Shown piece after piece: positions 37,613-45,310 of a DNA stretch of 64,000 bases (positions within the stretch are counted from its first letter, which is position 1; the number at the start of each line of letters is the position of its first letter). Position numbers and translations under genes: made by a program. The notes beneath the pieces are model-generated. The model saw only the letters and a program-made list of their open reading frames with translations, had not been told where the DNA came from and searched no databases. The stretch is from Novosphingobium sp. AP12 (lineage in GTDB: Bacteria > Pseudomonadota > Alphaproteobacteria > Sphingomonadales > Sphingomonadaceae): the NCBI RefSeq assembly GCF_000281975.1, contig NZ_AKKE01000010.1, positions 22,344 to 86,343 of the forward strand, given 5' to 3'.

Positions 37613-38944
37613 TCAGGCAAACACGTCCTCGTCCGGGTCCACCTCGCCCGCCGAACCCATTGCCTGATCGACGAGTCCCGAGCGGCTCATCCACCAGAAT
37701 AGCACCATGCCCGGCAACGAAGCGACCGTGGTGAGCAGGTAGAAGTTCACGTAACCCATAGCCTCGATCAGCGCGCCCGCCGTCGTGCCGGTAAGCAGCC
37801 GCCCGACCACGCTCGCCGCCGCCGAGATCAGCGCGTATTGCGAGGCGGTGTAACGAAGGTCGCACAGGGCCGAGAAATAGGCGATCACCACCACGCCGCC
37901 GTAGCCGCTGGCGATGTTCTCGAAGCCGATCGCGCCGGCCATGCCCCAGTTGCTGTGGCCCGCCGCTGCCAACGCCGCGAAGCTGAGGTTGGAGACGCCC
38001 ATCAGCACCAGCGAGAGCATGACCGACCGCTTCAGGCCCATCCGCGCATAGGCGACGCCGCCGATGAAGACGCCGATCATGTAGGCCCAGAAGCCCAGCC
38101 CGATATCGTAGATCGCGATCTCGTCGTTGGTGAAGCCAAGGTCGTCGAACAGCAGGCGGAAGGTCAGGTTCGCCAGCGTGTCGCCGATCTTGTGGACGAG
38201 GATGAACAGCAGCACCAGGAACGCCCCGTTGCGGCGGAAGAACTCGCCGAAGGGGCCGACGATCGAGCTCCAGACTTCTGCGACGCCCTTCTTCTCGACC
38301 ACCACCTTGCGCCGCTCGGGCTCGCCGAGGAACAGGGCGGTGAGCATGGCCGGCAGTGCGAACAGCGCGCAGGCCATGTAGCCTACGCTCCAGCCGTAGC
38401 GCGCCGACAGCACCAGCGCCAAAGCGCCCGCGCCCGCGGAGCCGATGCGCCAACCGTACTGGCTCATGCCCGAGCCGGTGCCGAGCTGATAAGGTTTGAG
38501 CGTCTCGATCCGGTAGGCGTCGATGACGATGTCGAAGCTGGCACCGGCCACGCCCACCAGCACGGCCGCAATGACGGTGGCCTGCAGGTTGGCCCCGGGA
38601 TCGACCAGCGCAAGGTTGACGACGGCGGCCATCACCGCGAGCCCGCAGACCAGCATCCACGAGACGCGCTGGCCCATGCGGTGCAGCAGCGGCAGGCGTA
38701 CGCCATCGATGATCCAGGCCCAGAAGACCTTCAGGTTGTAGACGAGGAAGGCGAGAGTGAAGGCGGTCACGACCTTCTTGTCGATCCCGTCCTGCGCCAG
38801 GCGGGTCGTCAGCGTCGCGCCGATCATCGCATAGGGGAAGCCCGAGGACAGCCCGAGCATGAACGAGGCGAGCGATTCCTTTTCAAAATAAGGCTTTACC
38901 GAGCCCCAGGCACCGCGACGCTCAACACTGCTATCGGCGTCCAC
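37613..38944 (-). CDS. AmpG-like major facilitator permease
   Basis: A 443-residue transporter with about twelve membrane helices. The start FEKESLASFMLGLSSGFPYAM and the segment DIVIDAYRIETLKPYQLGTGSGMSQYGWRIGSAGAG are characteristic of the AmpG family of muropeptide permeases. An AAGGAGA site precedes a GTG start. It ends 7 bp from folC in convergent orientation. Import of anhydromuropeptides is likely but is inferred from the family. Confidence 0.85.
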   Translation of the reverse strand: MDADSSVERRGAWGSVKPYFEKESLASFMLGLSSGFPYAMIGATLTTRLAQDGIDKKVVTAFTLAFLVYNLKVFWAWIIDGVRLPLLHRMGQRVSWMLVCGLAVMAAVVNLALVDPGANLQATVIAAVLVGVAGASFDIVIDAYRIETLKPYQLGTGSGMSQYGWRIGSAGAGALALVLSARYGWSVGYMACALFALPAMLTALFLGEPERRKVVVEKKGVAEVWSSIVGPFGEFFRRNGAFLVLLFILVHKIGDTLANLTFRLLFDDLGFTNDEIAIYDIGLGFWAYMIGVFIGGVAYARMGLKRSVMLSLVLMGVSNLSFAALAAAGHSNWGMAGAIGFENIASGYGGVVVIAYFSALCDLRYTASQYALISAAASVVGRLLTGTTAGALIEAMGYVNFYLLTTVASLPGMVLFWWMSRSGLVDQAMGSAGEVDPDEDVFA

Positions 38945-39069
38945 GCCTGTCTCCTTGAAGCTACCTAAGCGTACATGGGCGCCACCTGGGCGAACATGGC
39001 CGCAACTTAGCGGGGCCTGCCGCGAAGGGAAGGCTGGATGAAGCGGCGATCAACAGGTATGGGCCCGTC

Positions 39070-40692
39070 ATGTCCAAACCACCCAGCAAGTCCGGCGGCT
39101 CCGGTCGCGGCCGTCCGCCCCATGGTTCTTCCGGCGGCGGCTCTTCCCGCGATCGTTCCTCGTTCGGCAGTTCCCCTCGCGGCGGCAGCCGTGACGGCGG
39201 CGCTCGTGAGGGCTCCCCGCGCGGCGACGCGCCCCGTAGCGGCCGAGGCCGCGAGGAAACCCCTGGCGGCGGCGCTCCGCGCTACAATTCAGGCGGGTCG
39301 CGCAGCGGAGGCGGCCGCGACGACGGCCCTCGCAGCGGCGGCGGCTCGCGCGGCGGCTATTCGCGCGACGCGGCTCCTCGCGACGGCGGGTATCGCGGTT
39401 CGCGCGACGGAGCCCCTCGCGGTGATGCCCCCCGCAGCGGCGCGCCGCGTGACGGCGGATACCGTGGCGGCGCAGGCCGCGAGGACTCGCCTCGTGGCGG
39501 GCAACGCGGCGGTTACTCCCGTGACGGCGGCCCTCGCGGCGATTCCCCGCGCGGCAGCGCACCGCGCGATGGCGCCAGCCCGCGCCCTCCTCGCCGCGAC
39601 GATGCGCCGCGTGACGCAGCGCCGCGTGAGGCCTACCGGGGCGGCACGCCGCGCGGTGCCTATTCGCGCGACGACGCTCCGCGCGGCGCCTCGCGCGATG
39701 GTGCCCCCCGCGCCACCTACTCGCGAGGTCCCCGTGACGATCGGCGCGACGAGCGTAGCGGCGGCGGACGTTTCGGACGCGGCGATGCTCCGCGCCCGCC
39801 CCGGCCCATCGCCAACCCCGGCCCGGCGCCCCGCGCCGCCAAGCCGACGCCCAAGAACCCGCTTCTCCCCGCCCGCGACGGCGAGCGGATCGCCAAGCTG
39901 CTCGCCCGTGCCGGCGTCGCCAGCCGCCGCGAAGTGGAGCGCCTGATCGCCGAAGGCCGTGTGCGCATCGGCGATCAAATCGTCGAGGCGCCCTCCACGG
40001 TGCTGACCAGCCTGGCCGGCGTCACCGTCGACGGCAACCTCATCGCGGAACCGGAACACACCCGTCTGTTCCTGTTCCACAAGCCTGCCGGCCTCATCAC
40101 CGCCGAGCGCGATCCCGCCGGACGGCCGACGATCTACAGCGCGCTTCGCAACGCCCTTCCCGAAGGTTCGGGCCGCGTGATGCCGATCGGCCGCCTCGAT
40201 CTCAACACCGAGGGATTGCTGCTGCTGACCAACGACGGCGAGTTCAAGCGCCAGCTCGAACTGCCCTCGACCGGCGTGCCGCGCACTTACCGCGCGCGTA
40301 CTTTCGGCGACATCACGCAAAGCCGCCTCGAGGAACTGATGGAAGGCATCGAGGTCGACGGCGTGATCTACGGCAAGATCAACGCCAACATGGAGCGCCG
40401 TACCGGGCGCAACCAGTGGATCGAGATGACGCTCACCGAGGGCAAGAACCGCGAAGTCCGCCGCGTGCTGGAAGCGCTCGACCTGCAGGTCAGCCGCCTG
40501 CTGCGCGTCGCCTACGGTCCCTTCGTGCTGGGCGACATGCCCAAGGGGACGGCGGGCGAAGTGTCGCAGAAGGACCTCGAGAACTTCCGCCGCACGCTGA
40601 AGGAAAGCGCCGCGCGCGAAGCCAATGCCCGGGCTGACAAGCCTGCCGCGCCCGAAGCCAACGAACCCGAGGCCGAGGAGCCCGAGGCTTGA
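39070..40692 (+). CDS. rluB: Pseudouridine synthase of the RluB type with long RG-rich N-terminus
   Basis: rRNA pseudouridine synthase of the RsuA/RluB/E/F group. The catalytic part has an S4 RNA-binding domain from about residue 273 (RIAKLLARAGVASRREVERLI), LFLFHKPAGLI, the catalytic motif GRLDLNTEGLLLLTNDG with Asp377, and EMTLTEGKNREVRRVLEAL. Residues 1 to about 270 are a Gly, Arg, Ser and Asp-rich disordered region with many imperfect repeats (for example RDGGYRG and GDAPRSG), and there is an acidic 40-residue C-terminal tail. Normal RluB is about 290 residues. Total length 540. Confidence 0.9.
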   Translation: MSKPPSKSGGSGRGRPPHGSSGGGSSRDRSSFGSSPRGGSRDGGAREGSPRGDAPRSGRGREETPGGGAPRYNSGGSRSGGGRDDGPRSGGGSRGGYSRDAAPRDGGYRGSRDGAPRGDAPRSGAPRDGGYRGGAGREDSPRGGQRGGYSRDGGPRGDSPRGSAPRDGASPRPPRRDDAPRDAAPREAYRGGTPRGAYSRDDAPRGASRDGAPRATYSRGPRDDRRDERSGGGRFGRGDAPRPPRPIANPGPAPRAAKPTPKNPLLPARDGERIAKLLARAGVASRREVERLIAEGRVRIGDQIVEAPSTVLTSLAGVTVDGNLIAEPEHTRLFLFHKPAGLITAERDPAGRPTIYSALRNALPEGSGRVMPIGRLDLNTEGLLLLTNDGEFKRQLELPSTGVPRTYRARTFGDITQSRLEELMEGIEVDGVIYGKINANMERRTGRNQWIEMTLTEGKNREVRRVLEALDLQVSRLLRVAYGPFVLGDMPKGTAGEVSQKDLENFRRTLKESAAREANARADKPAAPEANEPEAEEPEA

Positions 40693-41243
40693 GCGGACTA
40701 CGTATAATCGCCGGAGAATGGCGCGGCCGCAAACTGGCCGCGCCGCAGGGGGACACTACCCGTCCCACCGCCGACCGCACGCGCGAGACGCTGTTCTCGA
40801 TGCTGGTGAGCCGGCTGGGCGACTTCGAGGGCCTGAAAGTCGCCGACCTCTTCGCCGGGTCCGGTGCGTTGGGCCTCGAAGCCCTTTCGCGCGGGGCGGC
40901 GCATTGCCTCTTCGTCGACCAGGACGCTGCCGCGATCCGCGCGCTGCGCGCCAACATCGCCGCCCTGCGCGCGCAGGCCAGCTGCGACGTACGGGCGAGT
41001 TCAGTGATGTCGCTGGGCCCGGCCAAGGAGCCGCTCGACCTCGTGCTGCTCGACCCGCCCTACGATACGGGCGCGGGCGCGGTGGCGATCGACAAGCTCG
41101 CCCGCCTCGGCTGGATCGGCGAAACCACCTGGGTCAGCCTCGAAACCGCCAAGGGCGAGAGCGTGTCGATCCGCGGCTTCGAAACCGAGACCGAGCGCGA
41201 CGTCGGCAAGGCCCGCCTGCACCTGATGCGTCGAACGGGCTAG
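40689..41243 (+). CDS. rsmD: 16S rRNA (guanine966-N2)-methyltransferase
   Basis: Methylates G966 of 16S rRNA. The 184-residue product has the RIIAGEWRGRKL start, RPTADRTRETLFSML, the SAM-binding loop VADLFAGSGALGLEALSRGA, and the catalytic DPPY in LVLLDPPYDTGAG. It starts at a TTG overlapping the rluB stop (TTGA). The pairing with the pseudouridine synthase is common. Confidence 0.95.
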   Translation: MSGLRIIAGEWRGRKLAAPQGDTTRPTADRTRETLFSMLVSRLGDFEGLKVADLFAGSGALGLEALSRGAAHCLFVDQDAAAIRALRANIAALRAQASCDVRASSVMSLGPAKEPLDLVLLDPPYDTGAGAVAIDKLARLGWIGETTWVSLETAKGESVSIRGFETETERDVGKARLHLMRRTG

Positions 41244-41260
41244 AACGGCGGCTTCAAATC

Positions 41261-41294
41261 GACCGTCATCCCAGCCTACGCTGGGATGACGGTC
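41261..41294. repeat. Perfect 15-bp inverted repeat (REP-like palindrome)
   Basis: GACCGTCATCCCAGC (41261-41275) and its exact complement (41280-41294) flank a 4-nt loop CTAC. It lies between convergent rsmD and a secreted-protein gene. Palindromes built on GTCATCCCAGC are widespread in alphaproteobacterial genomes as REP-like elements. It may double as a bidirectional terminator, although no T-run follows on either side. Confidence 0.8.
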
Positions 41295-41313
41295 GGGATG
41301 GCCTATCGCTATA

Positions 41314-41904
41314 TCAGACCCCGCCGCGATTGACGCAGCCGTCCGTCACAGTCTTGCTGCACTTGGGGTACTTCTTGTCCATCGCCGTCGCGGGCGGAGG
41401 CGTCAGCGCGCCCTTGTACGGCCCGCCCTGGTAGTTCTCATCCGCCGGCATGGCGGGGCGAGCGGACTGCCCGGCCATCTGCGGATCAGGCACACCGGCG
41501 GTCGGCATGCCCTCCCCCGGAGGATTCGCCTGGCCCATAGGGGTAGCCGGCGTCTGGCCGTTCATCTGCTGTACGACCGAGTTCCACGCCATCTGGCGCT
41601 GCTCGGGCGACATCTTGTAGATCTGGCCGCGCTGGTCGCCGGTCAGAGCCCAGTAACCCTTCTGCTGCTCGGCATTGAGCGTCCAGTAATAGACTTTGTA
41701 GTCGTTCGGCCACGAGGCGTAGTCGGCCTTCTGCTCCGGCGTCCAGGCGTCGTGGATCGCCTTCTGCTCGGCCGTCAGGGCGGGAGCAGCGGGGGTGGAT
41801 GCCGCTGTTGGAGCGGCGGGCATGGCGCCCGCGTCCTGCGCATGGACGGCGGGAATTGCCATCATGGCGAGGGCAGCGGAACCTGCGAGCAATAACTTAC
41901 GCAT
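41314..41904 (-). CDS. Secreted hypothetical protein
   Basis: A 196-residue exported protein that I do not recognise. Residues 1-22 form a Sec signal (AVHAQ). An Ala/Pro/Thr-rich stretch follows, then a compact region with Trp, Tyr and Gln (DYASWPNDYKVYYWTLNAEQQKGYWALTG, split by repeats of W and Y). A Pro/Gly-rich part and a C-terminal pair of Cys (KCSKTVTDGC) complete it. A GGAGAG site precedes the ATG. Proteins like this occur in sphingomonads; no activity is known to me. Confidence 0.7.
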   Translation of the reverse strand: MRKLLLAGSAALAMMAIPAVHAQDAGAMPAAPTAASTPAAPALTAEQKAIHDAWTPEQKADYASWPNDYKVYYWTLNAEQQKGYWALTGDQRGQIYKMSPEQRQMAWNSVVQQMNGQTPATPMGQANPPGEGMPTAGVPDPQMAGQSARPAMPADENYQGGPYKGALTPPPATAMDKKYPKCSKTVTDGCVNRGGV

Positions 41905-42002
41905 TTCTCACTCTCCATTTATATTTCTTGCTACCTGACCGACGAACCGCACCGGGAATTGTTCCGTGCCTGCGACGAAGCGGGCTTGCACCAAGCCATC
42001 CC

Positions 42003-42017
42003 GTTCCCTAGTTGTTC
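42003..42017 (+). promoter_or_regulatory. LexA-type SOS box upstream of the UvrD-like helicase
   Basis: GTTC (42003-42006), seven bases, GTTC (42014-42017). This is the GTTC-N7-GTTC direct repeat bound by LexA in alphaproteobacteria. It lies 4 bp before the GTG at 42021. By my estimate such a match occurs about once or twice by chance in a window of this size, so position matters: it precedes a DNA-repair helicase. Confidence 0.65.
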
Positions 42018-42028
42018 ACGGTGAACAA
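42012..42028 (+). promoter_or_regulatory. Perfect palindrome across the helicase start
   Basis: TTGTTCAC (42012-42019), one base, GTGAACAA (42021-42028). It overlaps the second GTTC half of the LexA box and the GTG start codon. It may be an operator or a coincidence of the box and start. Confidence 0.45.
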
Positions 42029-44309
42029 TCTGCAAGCCCCCCCTCCTCCCGAGGCCCTGATCGAAGGCCTCAACGAACCTCAGCGCGAGGCCGTGCTGAC
42101 CACCGAGGGGCCGGTCCTGATGCTGGCGGGGGCAGGCACCGGCAAGACCGCGGCGCTGACCGCCCGGCTTGCGCATCTGGTGCGCAATCGCCTCGCCTGG
42201 CCGAGCGAAATCCTCTGCGTCACCTTCACCAACCGCGCCGCTCGCGAGATGCGTGAGCGCGTGGGGCACCTGATCGGCCCGGCGGTGGAGGGCATGCCGT
42301 GGCTGGGCACGTTCCACTCGATCGCCGCCAAGATGCTGCGCCGCCATGCCGAGCTGGTAGGCCTGCAATCGAACTACACGATCATCGACACCGACGACCA
42401 GCTGCGTCTGCTCAAGCAGCTGATCGTGGCGGAGGGCGTGGACGAAAAGCGCTTTCCCGCCCGCCAGCTCGCGCAGCTGCTGGACCGCTGGAAGAACCGC
42501 GGCCTCAACCCCGCCGACATCGACGCGGGCGAGAGCGAGGCTTACGCCAACGGCAAGGGCCAGAAGTTCTACCAGCTCTACCAGGACCGGCTGAAGGCGG
42601 TGAACGCCTGCGATTTCGGCGACCTGCTGCTCCACATGCTCAACATCCTGCGCACCCACCGCGACGTGCTCGAACAGTACCAGCAGCGCTTCAAGTACGT
42701 GATGGTGGACGAGTATCAGGACACCAACCAGGTCCAGTACCTGTGGCTGCGCCTGATCGCGCAGGGGCGCCAGAACATCTGCGTGGTGGGCGACGACGAT
42801 CAGTCGATCTACTCGTGGCGCGGCGCGGAAGTGGCCAATATCCTGCGATTCGAAAAGGACTTTCCCGGCGCCAAGGTGATCCGGCTGGAGCAGAACTATC
42901 GCTCCACCCCGCAGATCCTGGGCGCCGCCTCGGGCCTCATCAACGAGAACAGCCAGCGCCTCGGCAAGACCTTGTGGACCGAGCGCCATGCCGGCGAGCA
43001 GGTGCGCGTCGTCGGCGTCTGGGACGGCCCGGAGGAAGCGCGCCGTGTGGGCGACGAGATCGAACGGCTGGAGCGCGAAGGTGCCCCGCTCGACCAGGTC
43101 GCAATCCTCGTGCGTGCGCAGTACCAGACCCGCGAGTTCGAGGACCGCTTCATCTCGATCGGCATGAAGTACCGCATCGTCGGGGGCTTCCGCTTCTACG
43201 AGCGCGCCGAGATCCGCGATGCGCTGGCGTACCTGCGCGTCATCGCCCAGCCCCAGGACGACCTCGCGTTCGAGCGCATCTACAACGCCCCTAAGCGCGG
43301 CCTTGGCGCCAAGGCGCTGGAGGGCATCCACACCCTCGCCCGCCGGCGCGGCATCCCGCTGACGGCCGCCGCGATCGAGATCGCCGACAGTGACGAGCTA
43401 CCGGCGCGCGCCCGCAACTCCTTCCTCTCGCTGATGCGCGACTTCGCCCGCTGGCGCGACATCTCGGCCACCGAGAAGCCCTCCGACCTCCTGCGCACCG
43501 TCATGGACGAATGCGGCTATACCGACGCGCTGCAGGCGGAGAAGACCGCCGAGGCGACCGGCCGCCTCGAAAACCTCGTCGAACTCGCGCGCGCCATGGA
43601 GGAATACGAAAGTTTCGGCGACTTCCTCGAACACGTCAGCCTCGTCATGGACAACGAGAATGCGGCAGACGAGGAGAAGGTCACGATCATGACCATGCAC
43701 GCCGCCAAGGGGCTGGAATTCGACAACGTGTTCCTGCCCGGCTGGGAAGAAGGCGTGTTCCCCTCGCAGCGGGCGCTCGACGAAGGCGGCCTCGCCAGCC
43801 TGGAGGAGGAGCGCCGCCTCGCCTACGTCGCGATCACGCGGGCGCGGCGGAAATGCACGATCCTCCACGCCGCCAACCGCCGCATCTACGGGCAGTGGAC
43901 CAGCTCGATCCCCTCGCGCTTCATCGCCGAACTGCCTGACGATCATGTGGAAGCCGAGACCACCCTATCGGGCGGTGCCTCGCTATGGCGCGCGCAGTGG
44001 TCGGAGCACGGCGATCCCTTCGCCGACGTCGCCCGCATCCAGCCCTCGCGGATCGTCACGCGCGGCCCCGGCTGGCAGCGCGCGGCGGCGCAGGAGTTCG
44101 ATACCAAGCCCAAGCGCGTCGCCGAAAGCACTCGCAGCGCCGCCAGCTTCGCCGCCAAGCCCCGCGCCGACATCGGCGTGGGCGACCGGGTCTTCCATGA
44201 GAAGTTTGGCTACGGCGCCGTCGCCGCGCAGGAAGGCAACAAGCTGGAGATCGACTTCGAGCACTCGGGTCGCAAGCGCGTGATCGACAGCTTCGTCAAA
44301 CCGGCCTGA
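42021..44309 (+). CDS. uvrD: UvrD/PcrA-type superfamily 1 DNA helicase
   Basis: 3'-5' DNA helicase of repair and replication-fork clearance. The product of about 762 residues has the Walker A AGAGTGKT (36-43), VTFTNRAAREM, VDEYQDTN, VGDDDQSIYSWRGA, LEQNYRST, VTIMTMHAAKGLEFDNVF and ITRARR. The C-terminus is a Tudor-like PcrA domain (VGDRVFHEKFGYGAV). The start is uncertain: a TTG at 42012 lies inside the LexA box, so the GTG at 42021 is preferred. No clear ribosome site is seen. Confidence 0.93.
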   Translation: MNNLQAPPPPEALIEGLNEPQREAVLTTEGPVLMLAGAGTGKTAALTARLAHLVRNRLAWPSEILCVTFTNRAAREMRERVGHLIGPAVEGMPWLGTFHSIAAKMLRRHAELVGLQSNYTIIDTDDQLRLLKQLIVAEGVDEKRFPARQLAQLLDRWKNRGLNPADIDAGESEAYANGKGQKFYQLYQDRLKAVNACDFGDLLLHMLNILRTHRDVLEQYQQRFKYVMVDEYQDTNQVQYLWLRLIAQGRQNICVVGDDDQSIYSWRGAEVANILRFEKDFPGAKVIRLEQNYRSTPQILGAASGLINENSQRLGKTLWTERHAGEQVRVVGVWDGPEEARRVGDEIERLEREGAPLDQVAILVRAQYQTREFEDRFISIGMKYRIVGGFRFYERAEIRDALAYLRVIAQPQDDLAFERIYNAPKRGLGAKALEGIHTLARRRGIPLTAAAIEIADSDELPARARNSFLSLMRDFARWRDISATEKPSDLLRTVMDECGYTDALQAEKTAEATGRLENLVELARAMEEYESFGDFLEHVSLVMDNENAADEEKVTIMTMHAAKGLEFDNVFLPGWEEGVFPSQRALDEGGLASLEEERRLAYVAITRARRKCTILHAANRRIYGQWTSSIPSRFIAELPDDHVEAETTLSGGASLWRAQWSEHGDPFADVARIQPSRIVTRGPGWQRAAAQEFDTKPKRVAESTRSAASFAAKPRADIGVGDRVFHEKFGYGAVAAQEGNKLEIDFEHSGRKRVIDSFVKPA

Positions 44310-44316
44310 GCGCGGC

Positions 44317-45129
44317 TCACACACCCCACTTGGCCAGTCGTTCCGCCAGCCAATCGACCCCGCGCGTGATGGCCGCCTCGTAGCCCTCCTCCTCGATAGC
44401 GGGGCCGAGGAATTCGAGGTCGAACAGCCCGGCGTAGCCCGCCTCCAGCAGTTCCCCCAGCAGCCATTCGAGATGGATAGAGCCGTCGCCAGGCACGCGG
44501 CGGTTGAAGGCGAGCGGCTCGCCGAGGCGGAAATCGCTGACGTTGACGATCAGGAAACGCTCTTGGTTCTCGCGGAACAGGCGCGGCAGGTCGCGTTCGT
44601 ACCAGCAGTTCTGCAGCTCGACGACGACGCCGGTATCCGCACGGCGTGACAGTTCGCAGGCGTCGGCCAGCGAGCCGATGAAGCCCAGTTGCCGCGTCGC
44701 GATGGAATTGTGCTCTATCCCCAGCCTGACGCCCGACTGGATCGCATAACCGTTGGCGAGCCCGATCATCGCGGTCAGCCGATCGAACGCCTCATCGGTC
44801 GGCATGTGCGCGCGGGCCGGGCCGGAGACGGTGAAGGCATTGGTGCAGCCGAGCGCGGCGGCCGTGTCGATCAGAGGCCGCAGGTGCGCGAGGGTGGTCT
44901 GGGCATCATCTATCAGCGAAGCGCCGCCGGTGCCCAGCGAAGCGACCGACATCCCGCTTTCACGGACCACGGCGATGGCGTCCTTGGGCTGATCGCCCAG
45001 CCGCGCCAGGGTCAGCGACACCGCGCCGACGCCGAGGCGCCGCAGCAGGTCCAGCGTGCGTTCGAGCGGCCAGCGCGCGGCGCAGACCACGCTGACGGAG
45101 AGGCGGGGATGGACGGGGGCTGTGCTCAT
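44317..45129 (-). CDS. Sugar phosphate isomerase/epimerase-type TIM barrel
   Basis: A 270-residue protein of the xylose-isomerase-like TIM-barrel family (AP endonuclease family 2). It starts RLSVSVVCAARWPLERTLDLLRRLGVGAVSL. It has the metal-type stretch VRLGIEHNS with a Glu, VVVELQNCWYERDL, and LFDLEFLGPAIEEEGY, consistent with a metal-binding barrel. It is convergent with the helicase. Substrate is unknown. Confidence 0.78.
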   Translation of the reverse strand: MSTAPVHPRLSVSVVCAARWPLERTLDLLRRLGVGAVSLTLARLGDQPKDAIAVVRESGMSVASLGTGGASLIDDAQTTLAHLRPLIDTAAALGCTNAFTVSGPARAHMPTDEAFDRLTAMIGLANGYAIQSGVRLGIEHNSIATRQLGFIGSLADACELSRRADTGVVVELQNCWYERDLPRLFRENQERFLIVNVSDFRLGEPLAFNRRVPGDGSIHLEWLLGELLEAGYAGLFDLEFLGPAIEEEGYEAAITRGVDWLAERLAKWGV

Positions 45130-45310
45130 CCGGCCAGCCTAGTGGCTGTCCTGCCCGGGATGAACCACAATCTAGATCTCCACCATCAACCTCGTTGCCC
45201 CCGCTTCCTTGCAATGCAGAGGGAACAAACGAGGTCCCCGCCTGCGCGGCGGCGACGAAGGTTTCAGCGGAAGTTCCGGCCGCGACCGGGAGGCCCCGGC
45301 CGCAGATGGA

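Noticed and set aside
39038..39946. A 302-codon plus-strand frame inside the RluB N-terminus, Ala/Arg/Pro-rich
   Set aside because: A shifted reading of the RG repeat region. The repeat keeps every frame open.
42012..42028. Palindrome TTGTTCAC-G-GTGAACAA as an independent LuxR- or GntR-type operator
   Set aside because: It overlaps both the LexA box and the start codon, so its symmetry can be explained by these; no regulator gene is nearby.
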